From the NCBI GenBank assembly GCA_045805805.1, contig JBJMKO010000109.1, positions 1 through 64,000 of the forward strand: a DNA stretch of 64,000 nucleotides, read 5' to 3'. Shown piece after piece: positions 8,419 through 17,800 of the stretch. The DNA is from VRUE01 sp045805805. GTDB lineage: Bacteria > Actinomycetota > Thermoleophilia > Solirubrobacterales > 70-9. The position numbers and the translations under genes were made by a program. Under the pieces are notes generated by a model that saw only the letters and a list, made by a program, of their open reading frames with translations, searched no databases and was not told where the DNA came from. How positions within the stretch are numbered: the stretch's first letter is position 1; the number at the start of each line of letters is the position of its first letter.

Positions 8419-9428
8419 GGTGGTTCCTCCTCTGTAGTGGTCGAACTGCCACGGACAGCGACCGTGTGCTCCGGGCGCCAGCCGACGACGACCTCCTTTC
8501 CCTGCTCCGCACGCCACTCGTCAACCGACGTGCCTTCCGCGTTCTGTCGTACTAGTTGAAGCTCTCCGCCCGCGTCGAGGGCGACCGTGTAGCGGGTCAC
8601 CATTCCGGCGTAGGAGACGTCGGCGATGCGCCCGGCCTCGGTACGCAGGCCGTTGGGCGCCCCGGCGGAGTCGACCAGCTGGATCTTCTCGGGGCGGATC
8701 GTGAAGCGGGAGCCGTCGCGCTCGAGCAGGTTGGAGATGCCGACGAAGCCGGCGACGAACTCGGTGGCCGGCTGCTCGTAGAGCTCGACCGGCGGGCTGA
8801 CCTGCTCGATCTTGCCCTCGTTGAAGACGGCGATGCGATCGCTCATCGTCAGCGCCTCGTCCTGGTCGTGGGTGACGTAGACGAAGGTGATGCCGACCTC
8901 GCCCTGGATCGACTTCAGCTCGACCTGCATCTGCTCGCGCAGCTTCAGATCGAGGGCGCCGAGGGGCTCGTCGAGCAGCAGCACCTTGGGCCGGTTGATG
9001 ATCGCGCGGGCCAGGGCGACGCGCTGGCGCTGCCCGCCGGAGAGCTCGCCGGGCCTGCGGTCGCCGTAGCCGGGCAAGCGGACCATCTCCAGCGCCTCGT
9101 CGCGCCGCTGCGCCCGCTCTGCCTTGCCGATGCCGGCGATGCGCAGGCCATAGGCGACGTTGTCCCCCACCGTCATGTGGGGGAAGAGGGCGTAGTCCTG
9201 GAAGACGGTGTTGACCGCGCGATCGTAGGGCGGCACGCCGCTGACGTCCTCGCCGGCCAGCTCGATCGTACCGCCGCTGGGATCCTCGAAACCGGCGATC
9301 ATCCGCAGCGTCGTCGTCTTCCCTGAGCCGGAGGGGCCGAGGAATGTGAAGAACTCGCCCTGTCCGATCTCGAGGTCGATTCCGGCAACCGCTACCACCT
9401 CGCCGTAGTGCCTGGTGAGGTCGTTCAA
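8415..9428 (-). CDS. potA: ABC transporter ATP-binding protein, spermidine/putrescine type (PotA-like)
   Basis: The 337-residue ATPase powers the importer encoded by the next three genes. Walker A (GPSGSGKTT, about residues 31-39), Q-loop (FQDYALF), signature LSGGQRQR, Walker B with VLLLDEPLGALD and the H-loop (VTHDQDEA) are intact. A TOBE-like C-terminal domain follows from about residue 240. The only usable in-frame start is TTG at 9428. The frame stays open further upstream and encodes PPDIRLNDL, so the true N-terminus may lie a few codons earlier with a weak start. This is the first gene of the operon. Confidence 0.9.
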   Translation of the reverse strand: MNDLTRHYGEVVAVAGIDLEIGQGEFFTFLGPSGSGKTTTLRMIAGFEDPSGGTIELAGEDVSGVPPYDRAVNTVFQDYALFPHMTVGDNVAYGLRIAGIGKAERAQRRDEALEMVRLPGYGDRRPGELSGGQRQRVALARAIINRPKVLLLDEPLGALDLKLREQMQVELKSIQGEVGITFVYVTHDQDEALTMSDRIAVFNEGKIEQVSPPVELYEQPATEFVAGFVGISNLLERDGSRFTIRPEKIQLVDSAGAPNGLRTEAGRIADVSYAGMVTRYTVALDAGGELQLVRQNAEGTSVDEWRAEQGKEVVVGWRPEHTVAVRGSSTTTEEEPP

Positions 9429-9494
9429 GCGGATGTCGGGTGGAGTGGCTACACGGAAAACGTTATCCGAGCAGTTCAGGAACGCAAGGACAAT

Positions 9495-9524
9495 CTCCCC
9501 CCGGCCGGTTGGCCGAGGGGGAGT
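9495..9524 (-). terminator. GC-rich hairpin after the NlpC/P60 gene
   Basis: Arms CTCCCCCCGGCC and GGCCGAGGGGGAG pair around a GGTT-type loop with one bulge. It starts 17 bp after the stop of the NlpC/P60 gene and before the transporter operon, both on the minus strand, so it should separate the two transcripts. Confidence 0.6.
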
Positions 9525-9540
9525 ACGACGCAGTCGTGAC

Positions 9541-10095
9541 TCAGAAGCCCGCTGGGTGGCGGGCTACGTAGCCGACGTTGTCGCGTAGGTCTTCGTGCCA
9601 GCGCGGGCCGGTACCGCTGGAGTCGCCGGAGGTATCCCAGCGGACGCCGGCGATCACCGCGTAGGCGTGGCCGGCATTGGCGTAGACGGTGATCCAGCGC
9701 CCTTCGCCGGCAAGCCCCCAGCTCTCCATCGGGCCTGAGGGAAGCGGGCTTTCGAGGAATTTGCCGCCGTGCAGGGCGTAGCTGACCGAGCCGGAGCAGT
9801 CGTAGCCGCGATCCCACCAGCGGCCGTGGCCACCGCCCCATATATAGGGCTTGGTGCGGATTTTGTCGGCCGCCCAGATCACCCGCTTGACCTTGCTCGG
9901 GGCGGACTTGGGCGGAATCAGCATCCCGTTGGGGAGCAGTCGTGCTTTGGCGGTGGGCGTGCAGATATCCGTTTCGGCGGCAGAGACACCACCGCCACCG
10001 CAATTCGCGGAGGCCGCCCCCGGCGTCAGGGCCAGGACCGCCATAACTCCCGCGATGAATATGCCTAGCTTGAGCTTCCTGTTGTTCTTGCGCAA
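9541..10095 (-). CDS. Secreted NlpC/P60-type cell-wall hydrolase
   Basis: The 184-residue product has a signal peptide (residues 1-30, ending GAASA). Its C-terminal half has an NlpC/P60-like catalytic layout: YDCSGSVSYAL places the nucleophile at Cys100 and AGHAYAVIAG the histidine at 143. These enzymes cleave peptide bonds in the peptidoglycan stem. The region between signal and catalytic domain is short and has no recognised wall-binding repeats. A c-di-AMP riboswitch precedes the gene on the same strand, consistent with the known control of wall hydrolases by this signal in actinobacteria. A hairpin follows the stop. Confidence 0.85.
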   Translation of the reverse strand: MRKNNRKLKLGIFIAGVMAVLALTPGAASANCGGGGVSAAETDICTPTAKARLLPNGMLIPPKSAPSKVKRVIWAADKIRTKPYIWGGGHGRWWDRGYDCSGSVSYALHGGKFLESPLPSGPMESWGLAGEGRWITVYANAGHAYAVIAGVRWDTSGDSSGTGPRWHEDLRDNVGYVARHPAGF

Positions 10096-10099
10096 ACCG

Positions 10100-10240
10100 A
10101 TCTCCTTCGTCGGCCTACGGGGTTAGCTGTCGGGCTAGCGCGAAAGGAGCCTGCGCTCCCGCCTGAACTAGGCGAGTTAGCCCCGAAAACGTGGTTCCCC
10201 CGTTCCCGCGGCGCCTCCAGCGAGCGGGATTCGGCGTTTC
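10100..10240 (-). ncRNA. c-di-AMP riboswitch (ydaO/yuaA type)
   Basis: Read on the minus strand, the leader of the NlpC/P60 gene contains the conserved blocks of the ydaO class in order: GCCGAATCC, GGGGGAACCA, TTTTCGGGGCTAA, a variable hairpin, then CCCGACAGCTAACCCCGTAGGC, followed by the ribosome binding site GAAGGAGA. In actinobacteria this class usually turns off resuscitation-factor and NlpC/P60 genes when c-di-AMP is high. Boundaries are approximate. The identification rests on conserved sequence, not on a covariance search. Confidence 0.88.
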
Positions 10241-10370
10241 GGTTATTTGGAACGGCGGCAGTGTAGACGATCGACCGGCCGTTTGCTCATGGAAAACAAA
10301 CATTTTGTGGCCTTTCGCACTTTGGCTCCCCAGATCCTTCGACGTCGTGGCTGCTAGCTTGCGCGCTGGG

Positions 10371-11171
10371 ATGGAACTTGCGGGGACCAGGGCACTGCTG
10401 ACCGGGGCCACAGGCGGCCTCGGCCGGGCGATCGCCCAGGCGCTCGCGGCTCGCGGCGCAGCACTGACGCTGAGCGGCCGCAAGACCGAGGCGCTGGAGG
10501 CGCTCGCGGCGGAGTTGCCGGGCGACGGTCACTCGGTGCTGCCCGCTGATCTAGCCGAACCCGGTGCGGCCGAGAAGCTCGCGGCGGAAGCGGGCGACGT
10601 CGACATCCTCGTCGCCAACGCCGGACTGCCGGGCACGGGGCGCCTACCGGAATTCAGCAGCGACGATCTCCTCCGCGCGCTCCGCGTCAACCTCGAGGCG
10701 CCGATGTTGCTGGCACGCGCCGTGGAGCCTCAGATGGTGGAGCGGGGCAAGGGACACATGGTCTTCATCTCCTCGCTCTCGGGCAAGTCGGCGACGCCAC
10801 TCTCCTCCGTCTACAACGCCACCAAGTTCGGACTACGTGGCTTTGCACTAGGCCTACGGTCGGACCTCGACCCCCTCGGGATCGGTGTTTCGATCGTCTC
10901 CCCGGGAACGATTCGGGAAGCAGGCATGTACGCCGACTCGGGCGCCGGCCCCATTCCCGGCCTGGGGACCGGCTCCCCACAGCAGGTCGCCAACGCGGTC
11001 GTCAAGGCAATCGAGCGCAACAAGGTCGAGATCTCCGTAGCTCCCGTCCAACAGCGCCTGCTCGCCCACTTCGCACTGGCCACACCGGCGATCTCGGTCA
11101 AGGTAGCCAGCGGGGCGGCGGGGCAGAAGGCCGCCGCAAACGTCGCCAAAGGGCAGCTAGACAAGCGGTAG
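10371..11171 (+). CDS. Short-chain dehydrogenase/reductase
   Basis: The 266-residue product is a classical SDR. TGATGGLG (residues 11-18) binds the dinucleotide, NAG lies at 83-85, and the catalytic Ser135, Tyr148 and Lys152 are present (VYNATK). The substrate is not identifiable. A C-terminal extension of about 60 residues (alanine- and lysine-rich) goes beyond the Rossmann fold. The 200-bp region upstream contains the divergent riboswitch leader. Repeats B1 and F1 follow before aconitase. Confidence 0.9.
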   Translation: MELAGTRALLTGATGGLGRAIAQALAARGAALTLSGRKTEALEALAAELPGDGHSVLPADLAEPGAAEKLAAEAGDVDILVANAGLPGTGRLPEFSSDDLLRALRVNLEAPMLLARAVEPQMVERGKGHMVFISSLSGKSATPLSSVYNATKFGLRGFALGLRSDLDPLGIGVSIVSPGTIREAGMYADSGAGPIPGLGTGSPQQVANAVVKAIERNKVEISVAPVQQRLLAHFALATPAISVKVASGAAGQKAAANVAKGQLDKR

Positions 11172-11181
11172 CGGGGTGGAA

Positions 11182-11273
11182 GGACGGGTGGGTGCCCCTC
11201 GGCCGTCCAATCGCCGGTCTAATGAGACCGGCGATTTGAGTATCCGCCCGTCCGAGGGGCACCCCACCCGTCC
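11182..11273. repeat. Nested palindromic element, family B copy 1
   Basis: Outer arms 11182-11202 and 11252-11273 pair over 21 bp with one bulged base. Inside are the linker CCGTCC, an 11-bp inner stem (11209-11219 with 11226-11236), the hexaloop TAATGA and the unpaired 15-nt segment TGAGTATCCGCCCGT. The copy at 20900-20990 has the same loop, linkers and lengths but different, still pairing, stem sequences. It lies between two plus-strand genes. There is no T-tract. Confidence 0.85.
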
Positions 11274-11292
11274 CTCGAAGCCGCCGCTGGCA

Positions 11293-11338
11293 GCGCATCC
11301 GAGATTGACCAGCAGGGTGGGGTCAATCTCGGATGCGC
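11293..11338. repeat. Perfect 18-bp palindrome, family F copy 1
   Basis: Arms 11293-11310 and 11321-11338 are perfectly complementary around a 10-nt loop, 29 bp before the aconitase start. The arm sequence GCATCCGAGATTGACC recurs with two changes at 24054-24097. The position allows a role as a terminator for the upstream unit or a leader structure for aconitase. Confidence 0.7.
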
Positions 11339-11367
11339 CAAGCTCGACTCCCTCCTAGGATGGAGCG

Positions 11368-14166
11368 ATGAGCCATCCCGACTCCTTCGGCGCCCGCTCG
11401 ACCCTAGATGTCAGCGGTCGCATCTACGAGATTTTCCGCCTAGATGCCCTGCAGGAGCGGTTCGACGTGTGGCGGCTGCCCTACTCGCTCAAGGTGCTTT
11501 TGGAGAACGTGCTGCGCCTCGAGGACGGCCAGACGGTCACCGCCGCCGACGTCGAGGCGATCGCGAGCTGGGATGCCGCCGCCGAGCCCAGCGCCGAGAT
11601 TCCCTTCCAGCCCGCACGGGTGCTGATGCAGGACTTCACCGGCGTGCCTGCCGTCGTCGACCTGGCGGCGATGCGCGACGCGATGGCGGAGATCGGCGGC
11701 GATCCCGAGAAGATCAACCCACTCGTCGACGTCGACCTGGTGATCGACCACTCGGTCCAGGTCGACGCCTTCGGCAACGCCCGCGCCTTCGCCGTCAACG
11801 CCGAGCGCGAGTTCGAGCGCAACCGCGAGCGCTACTCGTTTCTCAAGTGGGGGCGCGAGGCCTTTGACAACTTCAGCGTCGTGCCGCCGGCGACGGGGAT
11901 CTGCCACCAGGTCAACCTCGAGCACATCGCCCAGGTGGTCTACAGCCGCGAGCGGGAGGGTGTCCTGCGGGCCTACCCCGACACGCTGGTCGGCACCGAT
12001 TCTCACACGACGATGGTCAACGGGCTCGGCGTGCTCGGCTGGGGAGTCGGGGGGATCGAGGCCGAGGCCGCGATGCTCGGCCAGCCGGTCTCGATGCTGC
12101 TACCGCAGGTCGTCGGCTTCAAGCTGGACGGCGAACTGCCCGAGGGTGGGACCGCAACCGACCTGGTGCTCACCGTCACCGAGATGCTGCGCGAGCGCGG
12201 CGTCGTCTCCAAGTTCGTCGAGTTCTTCGGTCCGGGGCTGGCGACGCTGGGGCTGGCCGACCGGGCGACGATCGGCAACATGTCGCCGGAGTTCGGCTCG
12301 ACCTGCGCGATCTTTCCGGTCGACGCCGAGACGCTGCGCTACCTGGAGCTGACCGGGCGCCCGACGGAGACGCTCGATCTGGTCGACGCCTACGCGCGCG
12401 AGCAGGGCATGTTCCACCAGGAGGGCTCGTCCGATCCCGTCTTCTCCGACCTCTTGGAGCTGGACTTGGGTGAGGTCGTCCCCAGCATCGCCGGGCCGAA
12501 GCGCCCCCAGGACCGGGTGCCGCTGGCCGAGGCGAAGGAGGCGTTCCTCGAGGCGATGGAGGAGTTCGACCCCGAGGCCGGCGCCCAGCTCGGCAACGGC
12601 GTCGACGAGGCGAACGCCGAGTCCTTCCCCGCCTCCGATCCGCCCGCCGAGGATCACGACGACGAGCGCGGCAAGCCTCGCCCGGCGCTGAGCGGCGGTC
12701 CGGTGGCGACGATCGGCAAGGGAAGCGCGGACGCGATCGAGGTCACCCTCGACGACGGCACCAGCTTCGAGCTCGACCACGGCCGGGTCGTGATCGCCGC
12801 GATCACCAGCTGCACCAACACCTCGAACCCAAGCGTGATGATCGGCGCCGGCCTGCTGGCACGGAACGCGGTCGAAAAGGGCCTGTCCCGCAAGCCCTGG
12901 GTGAAGACCTCGCTGGCGCCGGGCTCGACCGTCGTCACCGATTACCTGGAGAAGGCGGGCCTGACCAAGTACCTCGACGAGCTGCAGTTCAACCTGGTCG
13001 GCTACGGCTGCACGACCTGCATCGGCAACTCGGGGCCGCTGCCGGCGGAGATCTCGGCCGCGGTCGAGGAGAAGGACCTGGCGGTCTGCGCGGTTCTCTC
13101 TGGGAATCGCAATTTCGAGGGACGGATCAACCAGGACGTGAAGGCGAACTACCTCGCCAGCCCGCCCCTGGTCGTCGCCTACGCGCTGGCCGGGCGGATG
13201 GACCTCGACCTGACCGGGGAGCCGCTGGGAGAGGGGAGCGACGGCGAGCCGGTCTTCCTGCGCGACATCTGGCCCGACGCTGCCGAGATCAAGGAGCTCG
13301 TCGGCCGCTCGATCGCCTCGGAGATGTTCACTCGCAACTACGGCGAGGTGTTCTCCGGTGACGAGATCTGGAAGGCGGTAGAGGTTCCCCGGGGCGACCG
13401 CTATACCTGGCCCGACTCGACTTACGTGCGCCGTCCCTCCTTCTTCGAGGAGATGCCGGTCGAGGCGCCCGGGGTCGAGCCGATCGAGGGGGCGCGAGTC
13501 TTGGCACTGCTCGGCGACTCGATTACCACCGACCACATCTCCCCTGCGGGCGCGATCAAGAAAGAGAGCCCGGCGGGTCGCTGGCTGGTCGAGCAGGGCA
13601 TTGAGCCGCGCGACTTCAACTCCTACGGCTCACGGCGGGGCAACCACGAGGTGATGATCCGCGGCACCTTCGCAAACATCCGCCTGCGAAACCTGCTCGT
13701 CGAGCGGGCCGGCGGCTTCACCCGGCACTTCCCCTCCGGGGCGGGCGAAGTGGCGATCTTCGACGCCGCGATGGCCTATGCCTCCGAAGGCGTGCCGCTT
13801 GTCGTTCTGGCCGGCAAGGAGTACGGCTCGGGCTCCTCGCGCGACTGGGCGGCGAAGGGGACCAAGCTGCTCGGCGTCCGCGCCGCGATCGCCGAGAGCT
13901 TCGAGCGCATCCACCGCTCCAACCTGATCGGCATGGGAGTGCTGCCGCTGCAGTTCCCGGCGGGAGAGAGCGCCGCGTCGCTCGGACTGACGGGCAAGGA
14001 GGTCTTCGACGTCGGCGACCTGGAAGACGGCGCGGCAAAGTCCGTCACCGTCACCGCCGGCGAGGTCGAGTTCGAGGCAACGGTCCGGCTCGACACCCCG
14101 AACGAGGTCACCTACTTCCGCAACGGCGGCATCCTCCAGACCGTCTTGCGCAATCTCAAGAACTGA
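11368..14166 (+). CDS. acnA: Aconitate hydratase (aconitase A type)
   Basis: The 932-residue enzyme isomerises citrate and isocitrate in the TCA cycle. The three [4Fe-4S] cysteines are in SCTNTS (about residue 481) and GCTTCIGNSG (about 547 and 550). TDSHTTM and the C-terminal swivel domain (YGSGSSRDWAAKG) are present. Length matches the AcnA/IRP1 group. An acidic linker of roughly 70 residues (about 390-460, with SFPASDPPAEDHDDERG) interrupts the usual sequence before the iron-sulfur region, as in other actinobacterial AcnA. Start ATG 11368 is preceded by GGATGGAG. Two palindromic repeats lie just upstream. Confidence 0.96.
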   Translation: MSHPDSFGARSTLDVSGRIYEIFRLDALQERFDVWRLPYSLKVLLENVLRLEDGQTVTAADVEAIASWDAAAEPSAEIPFQPARVLMQDFTGVPAVVDLAAMRDAMAEIGGDPEKINPLVDVDLVIDHSVQVDAFGNARAFAVNAEREFERNRERYSFLKWGREAFDNFSVVPPATGICHQVNLEHIAQVVYSREREGVLRAYPDTLVGTDSHTTMVNGLGVLGWGVGGIEAEAAMLGQPVSMLLPQVVGFKLDGELPEGGTATDLVLTVTEMLRERGVVSKFVEFFGPGLATLGLADRATIGNMSPEFGSTCAIFPVDAETLRYLELTGRPTETLDLVDAYAREQGMFHQEGSSDPVFSDLLELDLGEVVPSIAGPKRPQDRVPLAEAKEAFLEAMEEFDPEAGAQLGNGVDEANAESFPASDPPAEDHDDERGKPRPALSGGPVATIGKGSADAIEVTLDDGTSFELDHGRVVIAAITSCTNTSNPSVMIGAGLLARNAVEKGLSRKPWVKTSLAPGSTVVTDYLEKAGLTKYLDELQFNLVGYGCTTCIGNSGPLPAEISAAVEEKDLAVCAVLSGNRNFEGRINQDVKANYLASPPLVVAYALAGRMDLDLTGEPLGEGSDGEPVFLRDIWPDAAEIKELVGRSIASEMFTRNYGEVFSGDEIWKAVEVPRGDRYTWPDSTYVRRPSFFEEMPVEAPGVEPIEGARVLALLGDSITTDHISPAGAIKKESPAGRWLVEQGIEPRDFNSYGSRRGNHEVMIRGTFANIRLRNLLVERAGGFTRHFPSGAGEVAIFDAAMAYASEGVPLVVLAGKEYGSGSSRDWAAKGTKLLGVRAAIAESFERIHRSNLIGMGVLPLQFPAGESAASLGLTGKEVFDVGDLEDGAAKSVTVTAGEVEFEATVRLDTPNEVTYFRNGGILQTVLRNLKN

Positions 14167-14169
14167 TCC

Positions 14170-14290
14170 TTGTGGATTTCAGGCGGTGCCGGGCCAAGCG
14201 AGGCAAGGACGCAGGGAGCCCGAATAGCAGCGCTATTCGGGCGACTGAGGACGCCGCATCGCGCCGGTCCGCCACCGCCTGAAACCGCAA
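14170..14290. repeat. Nested palindromic element, family D copy 1
   Basis: Outer arms 14170-14188 and 14273-14290 pair with one or two irregularities. The core (about 14193-14259) contains the hairpin GCCCGAATAG CAGCG CTATTCGGGC at 14218-14242, flanked by AAGGACGCAGG and GACTGAGGACGC. The same core occurs in reverse orientation at about 44794-44858. The element begins 3 bp after the aconitase stop, between convergent genes. Confidence 0.8.
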
Positions 14291-14469
14291 GGCGATGCAG
14301 GAGGGCCGCGGGAGGCAGGGGGGTCCGCGCGACCCTCGCTGCACCTGTGCGTCGGTAGCCAGGGAGGGATGCCGACGCGACCGTTCCCCTAGACGGGACT
14401 GTCCAGAAGAACTGTCAGGCACTACCTATACCGCGTAAATGTGGCCGGGTCAAGGCAGTTTGAGCGGGT
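14291..14469. other. Convergent intergenic stretch, no gene seen
   Basis: Between element D1 and the minus-strand membrane gene I see no coding frame. It holds two further imperfect hairpins, about 14297-14342 (GCAGGAGGG pairing with CCCTCGCTGC) and about 14351-14379 (GCGTCGG with CCGACGC). The short phrase ACTGTCCAGAAGAACTGTC near 14399-14417 repeats ACTGTC. I cannot assign any of these to a known RNA. Confidence 0.4.
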
Positions 14470-14808
14470 TTACGGCGATTCCGCAACTCTTTGCGGAGAA
14501 TCCGCAATGCCCCATCCCCGGCGCTCGATCAGCTCGATCCCGATCACGCTGCCGACCGGTCCAACCGGAGTCAGGGTCGCCGCCAGCAGCGTATAGGGCG
14601 TCTCCCGCTTGCCGCAGGCGACCCAGATCACGATGCACAGCGCCACGAACCCGAGGCCGTGCGCCCAGCCGAAGACCATCGTCGCGGTGTCGAAACCGGG
14701 AACCAGCCAGAAGAGAATCAGCAGGCTGAAGATCCCCAGCTCGGCCCACGAGAGCCACTTGACCCAGGCAAACAGCGGCCCGGGGGTCGGCTTCTTCAGC
14801 GATTCCAC
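14470..14808 (-). CDS. DUF3817-like small membrane protein
   Basis: The product of about 112 residues has three predicted membrane helices. The motif WAELGIFSLLILFW followed by FGWAHGLGFV matches the DUF3817 family (conserved GxxHGxxF), small actinobacterial membrane proteins of unknown function. GTG 14808 is preferred because it gives the usual length; a longer frame begins at 14844. The gene lies downstream of the dehydrogenase fusion on the same strand, 55 bp after it, and is convergent with aconitase. Confidence 0.65.
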   Translation of the reverse strand: MESLKKPTPGPLFAWVKWLSWAELGIFSLLILFWLVPGFDTATMVFGWAHGLGFVALCIVIWVACGKRETPYTLLAATLTPVGPVGSVIGIELIERRGWGIADSPQRVAESP

Positions 14809-14863
14809 TGCCCGCCACGATACCGCGACGCCCGAGCGCCGCACCGTCCTTGCGGAAGTAGGC

Positions 14864-17800
14864 TTACGTCCCTGGAGTAAGGGCCGTCAGCACGATCCGC
14901 TCCTGCTCTCTCGCGTGGGCCGCCGAGTAGCCCTCGCCGGGGCTGGCCCGGATCGGGCGGCCGATGTAGCCGAGCTCGATCCCCTCGGGGACGATGTCGG
15001 GGAGGCGGCGTGACATCACCTTCCAGCAGCCCATGTTGCGCGGCTCCTCCTGCACCCAGGTGACTTCCTTCAGGTTCGGGTAGGAGGCGATCAGCTCGGT
15101 GAGCTGCTCCTTGGCGAAGGGGAAGAGCAGCTCCACCCGGGCGATCGCGACGTTATCGGCCGCCTCGCGGCGCTCGCTGGCGTCGAGGTCGAAGTAGATC
15201 TTGCCGGTGCAGAGGACGAGACGCTCGACCTTCTCGCGGCGCTCGGCGGCGGCCGGATCGTCGAGGATGAAGTGGAAGTGCTCCTCGGTCAGTTGCTGCG
15301 GTGTCGCGGTGGCGCGGTCGAGGCGCAGCAGGCCCTTGGGGGTGAAGACGACCAGCGGCCGCGGCTTGCGGATCAGCGCTTGGCGGCGCAGCAGGTGGAA
15401 GTACTGGGCCGCGGTGGTCGGGTTGGCGATGCGGATGTTGCCCTCGGCGCCGAGGGCGAGGAAGCGCTCGATCCGGGCACTGGAGTGCTCGGGCCCGGAA
15501 CCCTCGTAGCCGTGGGGGAGGAGCAGGGTGAGGCGGCTCGTCTGTCCCCACTTGGCCTCGCCGGAGACGATGAAGGTGTCGATGATCACCTGGCCGGCGT
15601 TGGCGAAGTCGCCGTACTGGGCCTCCCAGACGATCAGCGCGTTGGGGGTCGCGGCCGAGTAGCCGTACTCGAAGCCGAGGCAGGCGATCTCCGAGAGCGG
15701 GCTGTTGTAGAGCTCGAAGGGGGCGCTGGCGTCGGCGAGGTTTTGCATCGGGCAGTACTCGAGCCCAGTGTTCTCGTCGTGGAGGACGAGGTGGCGGTGC
15801 GAGAAGGTGCCGCGCTCGGTGTCCTGACCGGTGAGGCGGATGTGGATGCCCTCGGTCAGCAGCGAGGCGAAGGCGAGCGCCTCGGCGTGACCGAATTCGA
15901 CTCCGCCGTTATCCAGCGTCTCGATCCGCTTGGCGAGCGGCTTGCGCAGCTTGCGGTGGATCGTGAAGCTCTCCGGGACCTCGATCAGCGCCTGGTTCAG
16001 CTCGCGCAACTTCTTCGCTGGCACCGCGGTCGCCACCGACGGGCTGGCGCTGCGGTCGAGCTCGCCGGTGCTGCTCGTGGTCACGGTCGGGTCCTCGTAG
16101 TCGCCGAGCTCCATCTTGTAGCGCAGGTCCTTCAGTGCCGCCGACATCTCGTCGTGGCGCTCCTTGGCGGCCGCCTCGACCTCCTCGCGCCCGATCGTCC
16201 CCTCCTCGACCAGCTTCTCGGCGTAGATCTCGGAGACCGGGGGGTGGGCCTTGATCTTGGCCGCGATCAGCGGCTGGGTGTAGGCGGGCTCGTCGGCCTC
16301 GTTGTGGCCGTAGCGCCGGTAGCCGATCACGTCGATGACGATGTCGCGGCCCCAGCGCTCGCGGTAGGCCATCGCCAGGCGCACGGCGGCGGAGCAGGCC
16401 TCGACGTCGTCGGCGTTGACGTGGACGATCGGCACGTTGAATCCCTTCGCCATATCCGCTGCGTAGGGAGTGGAGCGGGCGTCTTCGGGATCGGTGGTGA
16501 AGCCGACCTGGTTGTTCTGGATCACGTGGATCGTGCCGCCGGTGGTGTAGCCCTTCAGCGACTGCAGGTTGAGCGTCTCGGCGACCACGCCCTGGCCGGG
16601 GAAGGAGGCGTCGCCATGCAGCAGAACCGGCACCGCCCGCTTGGGCTCGTGCGCGACCTCGGCTCCGTCGAAGCCGGACTGGATGAAGCGGGTCGCGCCC
16701 TCGACCACCGGGTTGACGAACTCGAGGTGACTCGGGTTGGGATAGAGGCGGACGGCGATCTTCTCGCCCTCGCTGGTCTCATAGACGCCCTGGTGGCCGT
16801 AGTGATACTTGACGTCGCCGGTGCCGCCGTGCGGGATCGCCGCCACGGCCTTGACAGCGTCGATCTGCTTGGCGCCCTCGAACTCGGCCAGGATCGACTC
16901 GACCGAGCGGCCGAGGTTGTGGGCCAGCACGGCGAGCCGGCCGCGGTGTGCCATGCCGAAGACGACCTCCTCGGCGCCGCTGCGGTAGGCGAGGGTGACC
17001 AGCTCGTCGAGCATCGGCACGACCGCGTCGAGCCCCTCGATCGTGAAGATCTTCTGGCCCAGGTAGGCCTTCTCGATGAAGCGCTCGAACTGGAAGACGT
17101 CGATCAGGCGCTGCAGCAGGCGGCGCTTCTCCTCGTCGGCGAGGGGCTGGCGGTGAGCGCCGGTCTCGACCATCTCGCGCAGCCAGGTGCGCTGCTGGTG
17201 GGAGGAGAGGTGCTCGAACTGGTAGGCGATCGACCCGCAGTAGGCCTCGCGCATCCGCGGCAGCGCCTCCAGCAGGGTCTCGCCGGGGACGCCGATGCGC
17301 AGGATCGAGGCGGGAATCCGCGACATCAGCTCTGGGGTCAGGTTGAGGTTCTCCGGCTGCAGGGAGGGGTCGCCCTTGGGCTCGCGGCCGAGCGGGTCGA
17401 GGCGGGCGGAGAGGTGGCCGTGGGTGCGGTAGCCCTTGAGCAGCGAGGTCGCGGCCTGGACCCCCTGCAGCAGCTCCTCGTCGGGCTGGGTCGTGACGAC
17501 GGCCATCTCCTCCGTGCCGGTCGAGGGGCTGCCGAGCGGGGGCGCTGAGGCCGAGGCGGGGTGGGCGGAGGCGATCGGCCCTGTGTCGATGCCGAGGTCC
17601 GAGGCCACGCCCTCGTAGAAGTCGTTCTCACCCTGGAGGCACTGCTCGATGCTGCGTAGGAAGGCGCCCGACTCGGCCCCCTGGATCACCCGGTGGTCGT
17701 AGGTCGAGGTCAGCATCATCGTCTTGGAGACGCCGAGCTGGCGCAGGCGGTCCGGCGAGGCGTGGGCCCACTCGGGCGGGTAGGCGATCGCCCCGGTGGC

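Noticed and set aside
14291..14469. RNase P, SRP or tmRNA candidate in the structured convergent gap
   Set aside because: Hairpins are present but the universal sequence blocks of these RNAs were not found.
15272..17548. A 758-codon open frame antisense to the 2-oxoglutarate dehydrogenase gene
   Set aside because: Same artefact; the coding strand is unequivocal from lipoyl, E2 and E1 motifs.
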